64,000 nucleotides of DNA from Tetrapyrgos nigripes (taxonomy: Eukaryota > Basidiomycota > Agaricomycetes > Agaricales > Campanellaceae): positions 186,001-250,000 of the forward strand of contig JAACJM010000094.1 of assembly GCA_013368315.1 (NCBI GenBank), in the 5' to 3' direction. Below the pieces are notes generated by a model, which did not search any database, was not told the DNA's origin, and saw only the letters and a list, made by a program, of their open reading frames with translations. The position numbers and the translations under genes were made by a program. Position 1 is the stretch's first letter; each line of letters begins with the position of its first letter. Below, piece by piece: positions 35,656 to 45,725 of the stretch.

Positions 35656-37568
35656 ATCATGCAATCTTTCTTCTCAACCACCATGTCCTCCACATCCCAG
35701 TACCCATCGTCCCATCGTCACCATCCAACCTACCTTTACCACCGTCATCAACGAAGTATACAATGGTGTCATCCCCAATCTCCCCCTCAAACTTGGCACG
35801 CTCTTCTCACGCAAAAGGTAGTGTAGTGTTGGATGAAGAGGATAGGGAGAGGGTTGTTTTTGATACGAAGGATGGAGAAGATCTCAAAATGGCATTACTG
35901 GTGGAAGGAACGCCAACAAACACCTACACCGTCTCCCTCCCCTCGCTCTACATCCCCCCAACGCGTCTCCTTACCCCCTTCCAAGAATACGCAGACCCCG
36001 AACGCTCCAATCCACGTCGTCCGCATAGTATAACCGCGTTTGCTGTCGCTCCAGATAAATCTCAGTTGACGACAAGGTATCTTGATGGCACGCTGGACAT
36101 CCTTTACCTTCCCAAGCGTCCATGTCGATGAAAAAGTCCGCTATGGCAGAAACATACGCTCCCCCAAGAGCGACGTATACGACTCATCGACAGACGCTTG
36201 TTTCTGCGCTATGTCTACGCCCACCACTACCGTATCCACGACGACGAAAGCCCACAAATCTACCATCACCTCTCTTCGATTGTTTCCTTCTTCCCGCATT
36301 GTTCTTTCTTCAAGTGCAGACATTTCCTTACAATTTTACCCTGCCGATCCACTGTCTCTCTCCTCCTCTACCTTACCACCAGAGAATCAATCCCCTTGGT
36401 TTGTACTCTCCCGCTTCCCTCGTCCTCAAGTCCACACACGAGGCCTTCGTCGATTTCGGCTACTGTGATACTCGGGCGAGGATATACTATTTTATCAGCT
36501 AGTAATAGCTCGGACGGGGCTATAAGGACGTGGGACATAGCCAAAGGTATAGAGGTAGAAGAGTCAGTGGGGAGAACGAGAGGAGGGGATGGGGGTGGGG
36601 GTGTGAATAAGGTGGTGTTTGTTGAAGACGGCGATGGGGTAGACGCTGGGGGCCATGGGGCAGTGAATGGGACTGGGCATGGGACTGGAGGGGAAGGTGT
36701 CAGTGGAAGTGGAACTATACCCGCAGGAGACGGAGACGAGGAGTGAAAGGAAAACTGTTTTGTGCGTTACAAAATGGGTCGTTTGAAGTGTTCCAGATCT
36801 CTTCTCTTCCTCCCCTTCCGTATACAACGACTACGGCAACAGCAAGACCCAAATCCCTCTTCAAATCCACCCGTTCTCCACACGGAGCGTAGCTGTCTCT
36901 CCCATTCAAGCTGTTTCGTCGTCGTCTTCTTCCTTCAAGAAATTCCGATTACTTGCTGCGGGTACCTCGGGCGGGATTATTACCATCTACGCTATTGCCT
37001 TCTTCCTTATCTTCCTCAGCTTTACCTCCTTCGAGTTCAAGTGCCGACACTCAGCTAATAACGAGCTACTAGAGCTATCCAAAGCCCTCTCATCCCCTCT
37101 TGTCAAATTCCGCCGTTCGGATGCGGGGGCTGAAGATCTCGCATTCACTTCTTTACTTTCCTTACCTTCCTTGTCTGATGGGGGTCAGGGATTGGGCTTT
37201 GTAGCAGCGAGAACCGACGGGTTACCTTGGATTCAATGGATTGCAAAGCTAGATCCGAGTCTTCGTGTTTCGCATGCTGCTTTTGGATCTACCGGATCCA
37301 TCGAGGAATCTCAGGCTGGTCCAAACGTTGGCGTTGGCGTATCAGCAACATATCTGGGGACGGAGGACTCGAGGAAAAAGTCAAAGTCGAGGTGGGGGTA
37401 TATGTGGAATTGATAGGTGGGGATGTTGATCCTGTACGAGGTATCTCTGTCGTTCATAGGGATAGCGGTAGAGGAGGGCAAGGAGAAGGAGGGGCAAGGG
37501 AAGGAGGGACAAGGACAGAAGTGTGGACAGCGGGTGATGACGGGGTTGTTAGGAGGTATTTGTTATAA
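35652..37568 (+). pseudogene. WD40-repeat gene (PAAF1/Rpn14-like), frameshifted copy
   Basis: Starts MDHAIFLLNHHVLHIP and carries the family's N-terminal part (HSITAFAVAPDKSQL, LDGTLDILYLP). The frame then shifts repeatedly: AHKSTITSLRLFPSSRIVLS near 36250, GRGYTILSASNSSDGAIRTW near 36470, GKLFC then LQDGS-equivalent sequence near 36750, and GDDGVVRRYLL at 37568. The pieces align in order with the continuous frame at 62087-60831. PAAF1/Rpn14 proteins are beta-propeller chaperones of the proteasome regulatory ATPases; the assignment rests on the HKSTxTSLxFFPSSR...ILSASxDGxIRTWD pattern. At least four frameshifts mark it as a pseudogene. It has the N-terminal third that the other copy lacks. 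Confidence 0.7.
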
Positions 37569-38688
37569 GGATAAGGAAGAGGGGATTGGGATTGGGCGAG
37601 GAGATGGAGATGTATGTAGAGAGGGGAAGAGAAGGGGGGGGGGGGGTACTAGTGGCGAGGTGAGGAGAGTAATATCATTTTCAAGTTGTTGCATATTGGG
37701 TGCCATGGGTTGAGACTAGGACGCTTGCTTGCAGGTCCCTAGGCTGGGCACTAGGTGCTACTATGAGTGACGTTGAGAGAGGTGTACTGTACGTACTATA
37801 TTACAGCACGATATGTTTCTACATTATCATACGCGTAGATCCGACAAAGTTATGATGTATGTATCGCAGGTAAGTGTTTGACAACGACACGGGCTCACTC
37901 TGTTCGCTCCAGCCGCTGAGTGATTCTTCCTTCCTCTTCATTTCTTAAGTATACAGTAGTATAGATATAGAGTGCGATTCGTCGTTGCCCCTGTTGTCCA
38001 TGGATACCAGTGTCATTGGCTGGTTGGCATGATATCCGTCTTCTAATCTGCTGGGCCTTCGCACCTCTGATAATAGCATTCATGATCCTGCGTGACGCGT
38101 CCTCCAATCGACAAACTGTAGAGGATGATGGATTGAATCAGAATGTAATCAAATCAGGATGTCGTTTTTCAGTAGTAAACACTTGGTAAAGAGACTCCGT
38201 GGCTAAAGCACATCCTCATATATATATTTTTACATATAGACTTGAAAAGAAGGAAGAGACTCGTTTCTCAGACCTTCGTATACGGCCCTAGCAAATTTGC
38301 AACCATTAGCCTCGACTTCCTGCCTGAGTTTGACTTTGATCAATTGAAACAAACAACGCATCATGAAATCAGCAATTGCCTCGGATCTGCCATTGCACAT
38401 GCAATTAGGACGACTTACCTCCTTAAAGAACAGAGCAAGTGAAAGAGCTAGTCTGATCAGTCCATTGAATTGGACCATTGACCCCAGTGAGCAAAAAGGA
38501 AGGGTAGCTTCCCCCGACAAGAGCGATCTCGTCCTGGTCGCTATTGGCTGAGGCGTCGGTGGTGCAGGCAAAGTTCCTAATGGCGCGTTCAAGAAAAACG
38601 AAAGAAAGGAAAGATGAGAGGAGAAGAGGGACAAGTAAGTACATATCTTCGAACAAGTCCTGTGTTGGACGCATTAGGCCCATACTAC
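37569..38688. other. Interval without a secure gene
   Basis: A 12-base G run at 37636-37647 and overlapping short frames. The minus-strand frame 38230-38634 (135 codons) lies just downstream of the secreted-protein gene but has no recognisable domain. Confidence 0.4.
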
Positions 38689-39036
38689 TTACTTGAACAA
38701 AGTACAAATGAATCCACCCGGAATAATCGCACTGGTGATCTCCTTGTTCAAGATGGTAAGACCACCGGTAAAGCTGGTGCAACTGTCTGAAGCAATCGGG
38801 AGCGAAATGCACGTTCCAGCAAAGTTGGGAGCATCGCAGAATGTGACTGTGGGACTGGCAGCCTGGCAGGAAGAAATTGCAAGTTGGAATTTAGAATCCA
38901 TGGAATTGAGGAAGCGAAAGGTAGTACTTACCGCTTCTCTGACTTGCACCGTATCTTTGGGAGCGGGAGAGGAAGCGACACCGAGGATAGTAGCGCTTGC
39001 AGTGATGGCGACAGCGAAGAAGGTTTTGGAGAACAT
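38689..39036 (-). CDS. Small secreted protein, beta/gamma-crystallin-like
   Basis: The ATG at 39036 starts MFSKTFFAVAITASATILGV, a signal peptide with a likely cut after a small residue near position 22. A short propeptide-like stretch (APKDTVQVREA) precedes an intron at about 38927-38863 (GTAAGT donor, GCCAG acceptor). The mature part reads ASPTVTFCDAPNFAGTC, then SDSCTSF and IPGGFICTLFK before the stop. The spliced protein is about 92 residues with four cysteines. The pattern of Cys-x-x-xNFxGxC plus a terminal C-x-LF resembles fungal secreted beta/gamma-crystallin-fold proteins; that fold call is tentative. Secretion is well supported by the N-terminus. Confidence 0.65.
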   Translation of the reverse strand: MFSKTFFAVAITASATILGVASSPAPKDTVQVREAVSTTFRFLNSMDSKFQLAISSCQAASPTVTFCDAPNFAGTCISLPIASDSCTSFTGGLTILNKEITSAIIPGGFICTLFK

Positions 39037-39060
39037 TGTGCAATGTGAAGGTGAACACTG

Positions 39061-41376
39061 AGCAGTGAGTAGTTGAGCGGAGGCAGACTAAGTCTGAGGA
39101 AAGTAGGGCCAGATGCGAGGAGCTTTTATACCATCAAGACACTCAAATTCGACTGCAACTCGAATTCCACGACCTGAATCTCAAAGTTTTACTAGAGCTC
39201 GTCCGCACTCGTCGCCGTCCCTTGCAGATTTCTCGTCCCACGTCCCTTGCTCGGTGACCAGCCAGGAACTATAATCAACGCCGTACAAGAAGGTTCGAAC
39301 GTCCAAGCTTGTACTGAACGCTAAGGCACGAAGATGAACGCGAACGTAAACATAGTATAAGTTACAACCGGATGCGGACCGACCACGGCCGCACTGTAGG
39401 TGGGATGGATATCATATAGCCATGGTCAACAGAAGTGTACCAAGTAAGGGACTCATCAGACGGCATTTAACCTGTACCCCATATACGTCCTCGTGCTTGT
39501 ACTCCAGACATACTACTTGCCAACCTGTCGATCATTTGTTCTCTCGAATAGGAAGGACTGCGGTGAAACTTGAACTTGAACTTGTTGTAGTTGAACATTC
39601 TCAAGTCACCGTGCTTAGCGGAAATTTGTGCGTCAATTTATAGGTCAGCCTACTACTTGGTGACTAGCCAGGAACTTGACTGAATCCCATGCCAGAAGGC
39701 TCCTGTCAGGTCACTCCTCATGACCTCGTGCTGATGTTTTATGTTCTATTAGAAAATATCTACTTACAAGGTCACATTTCAATGAACATTCAAACGTCCA
39801 AGCTTATGCTGAAGGCCGAGGCACGAACACACAATATTCTGGGTACCCTCACTGAACTTCCGTTTGATCTGTGTTGCATCTGCAAAAGGATATTAATACC
39901 TCTCTTAAACCAATGGGTGCAAAGAGGCCGCCAGTACAGTCGGTGTTCCGTTGAGGACGCGGCCGATGGCCGAACATCAAAGTCAAAGAACCCAGTCAAC
40001 GATATCTCGGTAGCAGTAACAACTCGAGGAGTTGAACGTTGACCACCAAGTCAATAGATGAATATGATGTATACAGTCTCCTATACGCCAGTTTCTAGAT
40101 TCGACAGAATGTGGCTTCACAAAATTTTGGATTCGCCAAATGAGTGCATACCCCATATCCGCCGACGGGTAGTAAGCAGCTCATAGTACTATACACTTTG
40201 AAAAGGGAAAGTTCTGCGCTCAGAGCTATTTTGAGATGATCAGATGGTCGTGACAGGAGAAATCGAGGCGGAAAAACACGTACAGACACTGTACCAGTGG
40301 CTGCAAAGTGGCTGCCAGTAAGAAAGAGGTAATGTGTGATACTCGTGAGTATCTTGACGATGGAACAAATACTTCAATACTCAAAGGCAAGCACTGGAAG
40401 TCCAGCTTCTATGGTGTTCAAAATGCAAAAAAATAGAAATTCCGAGTTTCGAAGCTTTGTGAGTTCCAAGTTGCCCGGGAACTGAGGATCGCGGGACATC
40501 TCATGGGAAATTAGGCGGGACATCACACGGGACTCTACCTACGCAGGACAGCCGGTGACGGTGAAGTGCAGGGGAGCTTGGGGCGTGGGAACGCGGCTAT
40601 TTGCAGTGCCAGCAGATAGATGCTCTCGACGTGTCACTTCCTGTTTGCCTTTCTCATTGGCGGTAGGACCCAGTGGATTCAATGAGTTGAGTAGGTTGAT
40701 TAGGTGGATGGTACGTGAGAGGTATGGAGAAGATGAGGATTGGGATTGGGATAGATACACTTACTACATAACGTTCTTCCAACAAGTCCGACTACTTGAG
40801 TCTTGTACTAAATAACGAAACCTCTGTATCAAAACAAAAATTTCTGTACTAGTAGCGTAAACTTTGAACAAAGAAGTACGAAAAAAAGTGTGAAGGAAAA
40901 CGAACACTGACAGCCAAGTACCAGTTGATCAACAAAAAGCTAAACGCAAGTGAGCCTCACCAGCTTCACTTGGTTCCCAAAGCGATCTCTCTCAGGCAAG
41001 CCGACAACGACATTGATGGCTCCAGAATCTGAATTCTCATTTCCAAGGATCATTTGCAAAGAGATATATCTCTTTTGTGTTCAGATGCTAGTGCTTAGCC
41101 TTTACTCAAGGAGCATAAAACTTCAAAAGGTTTAGTGTCATATTGAAAGTTGTACTACTACGTACAGAAAATTTTACAAGTACATGCCACAGCAGAATAG
41201 TGCAAGTAGACAATTATAACAGGATATTCTCCAACTACTCTACACTCTACATCAAGTCTGAGTCGGGGACTGCCGCACAGATGCGGCATTACTGGATCCA
41301 AGCTCGGGCCTTGTAATTTGCCATGCGAAGCAGTGGCACTTTCCCCAGTAGAAAGGAACATAGTAGATTCAGTGCA
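39061..41376. other. Interval without a recognisable gene
   Basis: Holds an imperfect duplication: 39238-39330 and 39655-39830 share GTGACCAGCCAGGAACT-like and AACGTCCAAGCTT sequence about 450 bases apart. Remaining frames are short and lack domain signatures. Confidence 0.4.
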
Positions 41377-41938
41377 GTCGTTGACAGTGTTCTCCCTCAA
41401 GGTCTTAAACCCTTAAATTTAAGGGCTTTTCTTAAGGCTTAAGAGTTCATAGCTGTGTATGATAGTTTGGTCAGTCAGGCATAGTGTTCACCAAGTTTGG
41501 TTCTGAGCTTCAGTTCAGACTGGACTTTTCTGGACCGAACCTCAAGTTCAGTTCAAGGTTCAGAGATTCCTTGAACTGGACCAAATGTCCAGTTCAACAT
41601 TCAGAAATTTTGAGAAACGGATGGATGCATTTGAGTGTGTTCGAACCTGGATGCGTTGCCAGCTGTTGCCAACTAGACCACAGGACTTTGAATATCCCAA
41701 CTCAGAGAGATATAGATGAGGTTCTCTCCCTAGAGGACGAATCTCTTCTACTTGGAGGTCAACCTGGTCAAGTGTGTCCCTGTTGATCGCTAACCACTAG
41801 CCGAAGCTTAGCCGAGGGCCTTAAGCCCAAATTTAAGCCTTAAGCAGGTTCCAGAGGATTTCTTAAGCCTTAGCGTTAAGGGCTTTAAGGCTTAAATTTC
41901 TTAAGGCCTTAAACCTTAAGGAGAACACTGGTCGTTGA
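41377..41938. mobile_element. hAT-type MITE, 546 bp, with 8-bp target duplication
   Basis: Element 41385-41930 begins CAGTGTTCTCCCTCAAGGTC and ends AAACCTTAAGGAGAACACTG. It is flanked by GTCGTTGA on both sides (41377-41384, 41931-41938). The ends are rich in TTAAGG/CCTTAA words that can fold. A related right end is seen at about 63881-63923. Confidence 0.9.
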
Positions 41939-42013
41939 TGCAGTCATATGTGACTCAAGCTGTGACATGACCAAGGCTTCTTCACCTAACATGGTCAAAC
42001 ACTGTCTTGTGAT

Positions 42014-42687
42014 GTGTCACATAGTGTTGTAACGGCTCGACTATGGTCCGCTCCGACTCGGCTCGAAGCGGCTCTATTGATAATGGCTCCGGCTCGGCTC
42101 TGGAGTCGTTTTTCTTTGACTGGCTCCGGCTCTAGCCGCAAGAGTCGCATCATTTTCGGATTGGTTACGTCGTTTCCTCCAAAGCAAACGCCGACTGCTC
42201 ACTGTTCTTCTTCAATAGCCCTCCTCTGCAAAAATATTTCCAATTGGGATGCTGAGGAAGCTTCCGAAGGGTCTTTTGCAATAGCCAAAGAGACGAAGGG
42301 ATCCTTTCTGTTCACTTACTAACACCGTGCCTCTATTTAAAGGATACATATACTATAATATGTACACAGAATTTAGCCGATGAATTGAACTGAATCCCGC
42401 AGAGATCTTTCGACGCTAATACTCTCTAATACACCCTGTTGTTTCTTTAGATTTCTTTATCTTGTGCAGGGGTAGTAATGAAATAGCGTAGAGCAAAATA
42501 AAAACAGTAGTAAAACGCAAGCTGTACTTGTAAAAAATAGTGAGGGAATGACGACTCGAGCTGGCAACGAGTCAGAGTCGAGTCACATGGAGCCAGAGCC
42601 GTTAGACCGGTTCGGCTCGCTCCAAATGCGGCTCGACTCCACGGCTAGCCGGAGTCGAGCCGGACCGTTTACAACACTAGTGTCACA
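42014..42687. mobile_element. hAT-type MITE, 658 bp, with 8-bp target duplication
   Basis: Element 42022-42679 begins TAGTGTTGTAACGGCTCGAC and ends CCGTTTACAACACTA. It is flanked by GTGTCACA on both sides (42014-42021, 42680-42687). Subterminal GGCTCGACTC and GGCTCCGG words are inverted between the ends. No transposase. It lies only 84 bases from the previous MITE's duplication. Confidence 0.9.
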
Positions 42688-44380
42688 CCTGTGTCCTGTA
42701 GTATATGCTCAGCTGTCTCGCTACAATGTCCTGCTACAATGTCCCAGAAAATGTCTCACAGTTTCATCATATGTTCTGCAATCCTGAGCTCCCAGACGCT
42801 CTTGTGAGTTTGAGGCTTTGCAAATTTTGACTTTCCAAGTTTCTCCATATGTACACTCTGAAACTCAGTATTCACTTGCTTTAGAAACTGGTGCTCAGAG
42901 GGCATCAGATGGTAGTCAATAAACATCCAATTGAAACATACATGGTGGAATATAATGAAAAGAAGAGAAAATGAAACGAAGAAAATAGAAAGAACCAAAA
43001 TATAGTCACTGTTATTCACCAAAACTCTGTCTCTCCTCACTTCCCATCATGATGGAAATGCCTCACATCTTTCTATTTGGTCAGAGACTGTTGCTAGGTG
43101 AAGATGAAGTGAAGGAGTACTTGGGTAAGTACTGGCAGAGCTTCAATGATTACGAGGCTGAAAAATGAGGCTGAGTTGTTTCCACTCACTTTCTGCCTGT
43201 GGCTATACAAGTTGGTCCTGATTTTTCCCATACTCTTGTTTCTGATTTTTCCTTTGCCCCTATCATATCCAAATATGTGGCTTGCCAAAGTTGCTGGTTA
43301 GATGCACTGGCTTTTCTTTCTCTCCTCTCTCATCTGTATTCATCCACCATTATATGTAGAAATGTGTAAGTTCAAAGTCTTAAAGTTACCAACTATTTTT
43401 CCAATCAGTGGCCTTGTATTTGCCACTTGCAGCATTAGCCCACATCCCTTTCATTACAAGGCCAAAGAATGAGGCTGAATTCTTTACACTGGCTTTCTGC
43501 ATGTGGCTATGTCTATTTGGTAAGTCAGGCACATCATGGTACAAAGTCAGGTAAAGTCTTATTATGTAAGTACATACCACAGCTATCTACAGGCCTGTTC
43601 AGGCAGTCCTCAAGTGGCTACAGGGTACTAAGTACATACCCATCACATCAGGCCTTGTAAGGGTGACTCCTGACACATGAGGCAATCACTCAACAACTGC
43701 AGGAGGAGATCCAAAGGTATATATAAATCAGCACTAGATGATACAAGACTAACATACTACGCACCTGCAGGAGGAGATCCAAAGAGAAAAACTCAAGGAT
43801 ACTCGCCTGCAGGGAAGGGGTATATATACTTGTATGAAGGCCTGGGAAAAGATCTGCAAAACTATACAGCAGCAATGAAGTAATAGAAAAGTGGAATGAT
43901 GGGAGATCAGAATGATGAATAATAATGATGGATGATGAAACGATGAAGCAAGGGTAAACAAGTCAATGGAGTCCAGATAAAACAAGAACAAACAAGTCCT
44001 AAAGGAGAAGAGAAAGGAAAAGGAAACTGTCCCCTTACAGGCCTCCATATTATCAGGCCTGAGCCCTCCAAAGCCAGGCCCAAGCCCTGGGCCCACACAT
44101 CACTATTTACTGCAGATCCTGTGTCTTCCACAAGGGGGTGGTGGCCAAAATTTTTTTTACATCCACTTATAAAAAATTTTTGTGGCCTACCCAGGATTCA
44201 ACAACCCTGAAATGGCTCTGAAAGTTCCTGATCCAATCACTCACTGTAGAACTACCATCATGATGCTGACATGCTTGATTCCACTGGTTGTGTGTTTGGA
44301 GTAGATGTAGGCTGTAGTGGGCTGTGTAACATCTACACCCAGCATTTTTGTAGAGGACCACACCATGTATTATCTATCTA
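42688..44380. other. Repeat-rich interval without a recognisable gene
   Basis: A short repeat containing GAGGCTGA...TTTCTGC(A/C)TGTGGCTAT occurs at 43160-43210 and 43470-43520, with a relative at 53610-53660. GGAGGAGATCCAAAG is duplicated at 43702 and 43768. Confidence 0.45.
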
Positions 44381-44385
44381 TCTAC

Positions 44386-44921
44386 TGTCAAGGTTGTCAA
44401 TACACTCAATAACCACCCAAGTCACACAATATGAGAAGACAAGTTACAAGTGAATAGATTGAGAGAGAGAAAGAAATAGAAAGAGAGAGAGAGAGAGATA
44501 TGGAGTAGTAAGCAGACTAGGCTCTACACTGCGTAGTAATAGTACGGAGCGGAGACGAAGTGAACGAACTAAGGAGTAGGTTACAAAGATAGCGGGTATA
44601 TAAGTAATATGTGAACAGATGGGAAGAAGTAGGTAATAATAAATGGTACCATGTGGAGATGTCAAGGATGAGAGAATAGTAAGTTAAATATGGATAGATG
44701 AAGGTACTGGATCATAAAGAATGATTGACAGTGGGAACGTCCGTGGAGATAGAAAGCGGAGGAGATAAGTATGTGAGTCATAGATCTGGGAAGATGGTAA
44801 CTCTAGACGATGATGGGAAACGGTTGATGTTTATGGGGTTAAAAGTAAATAGAGTGGGAAATGAGTGGTAAAAAGGAAAAGAATAGAAATGAAATGAATA
44901 GGTGGGGTGCGATTCATGACA
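44386..44921 (-). repeat. 3' LTR of the chromovirus
   Basis: 536 bases, TGTCA...TGACA ends. Contains a GA-dinucleotide run at 44458-44500 (complement strand CT) shorter than in the other LTR. Confidence 0.95.
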
Positions 44922-44936
44922 ATACCCCCTTTTTAA
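44922..44936 (-). promoter_or_regulatory. Polypurine tract
   Basis: On the sense (minus) strand TTAAAAAGGGGGTAT directly precedes the 3' LTR, the expected position and composition for plus-strand DNA priming. Confidence 0.8.
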
Positions 44937-45405
44937 GACGAGCTTTCACCGGAGCTCGGGAGCCAGTCCGTCCAGTGTTTTGCCCATTGTTCGCGAAGTC
45001 GTTTGTCCAGCTCCCGCTGTTCTGGCCAATAGTCAGTTAAGTCGCTGGGTTCGCCCCATCCCGTGACGTTGGTCGCAGAACCCCAGCCCGATCCATCCCA
45101 TCCGTTGTTGTTGTCGTTTTGTAGGATGATGTGTGCACCCCATACGCTGCTGTCTCCCCATCCAAGGTTCCCTCTGTGCTCTGCTCGTAGGGATGTTCGA
45201 TGAACTACACATGTAGCTCTATGTCCTCTTCCCAATCTACACCTCCCCATGTGCAACATTTGCATCTGTTGTGAGGTCCTTGGTGTTGCTTTGAGAGTCG
45301 ACATTGACGTCCTGAGCGTCGTCCGTATGTGCAACGTCCCCCGTTAGTTGGGCATGCGAGGAATGAGTTCTGAGCAGTGGAGACGGTAGAGGAAGCAGTT
45401 GACAT
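44933..45405 (-). CDS. Accessory 3' reading frame of the retrotransposon: Cys-rich start, GW/WG-rich middle
   Basis: Lies between pol and the 3' LTR. The first frame starts at ATG 45405 (MSTASSTVSTAQNSF), with Cys-rich sequence (CPTNGGRCTYG, RCKCC), and stops at 45205. A second frame, offset and overlapping (45334-44933), continues with LGWGDSSVWG, NGWDGSGWG and TGWGEPSD, then WPEQRELDKRLREQW and a Ser-rich end. A single frameshift or short intron would join them; which is not decidable here. Five tryptophans next to glycine occur within 36 residues (45163-45050), resembling Argonaute-binding GW/WG hooks. A TATA box lies about 85 bases upstream. This is not a standard retroelement gene. Function unknown; interference with RNA silencing is a hypothesis. 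Confidence 0.5.
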
Positions 45406-45488
45406 TGTGGTAGTGGGAGTACGAGTGATTGTTGTTTGACTGGTAGTAGTGGACTTTTGTTCTATCGTTCTTCCCCCTGGTGTGGTAT

Positions 45489-45497
45489 CCTTTTATA
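45489..45497 (-). promoter_or_regulatory. TATA box ahead of the accessory frame
   Basis: TATAAAAGG on the minus strand, 84 bases before the ATG at 45405. It suggests separate transcription of the accessory gene. Confidence 0.55.
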
Positions 45498-45696
45498 GTT
45501 GTTGCCAGGTAGTGACGTATGTATCAAGCGAGTGGCCAGTTTGCCGTCCGCAAATGGATTTTGACAGTGGACGCCGTACAATCTATTGGTGTTGTTAGGG
45601 CGGAGTGTTATTTAACGGGGAAATGCGATGGATGAATGATGATGGAATTCCGAGTTTAGTTGTGCGGTGGAGTGGGAAGGAGGACATAGAACAGTC

Positions 45697-45725
45697 GCGA
45701 TTCATGACATTATTCCTCCTTTGAG
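45697..45725 (-). repeat. Second polypurine-tract/LTR-start-like junction
   Basis: The sense strand reads CTCAAAGGAGGAATAA then TGTCATGAATCGC. The latter 13 bases are identical to the true 3' LTR start at 44921. It overlaps the pol stop (45704-45702). It looks like an old 3' LTR boundary left inside the element when the accessory segment was gained. Confidence 0.55.
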
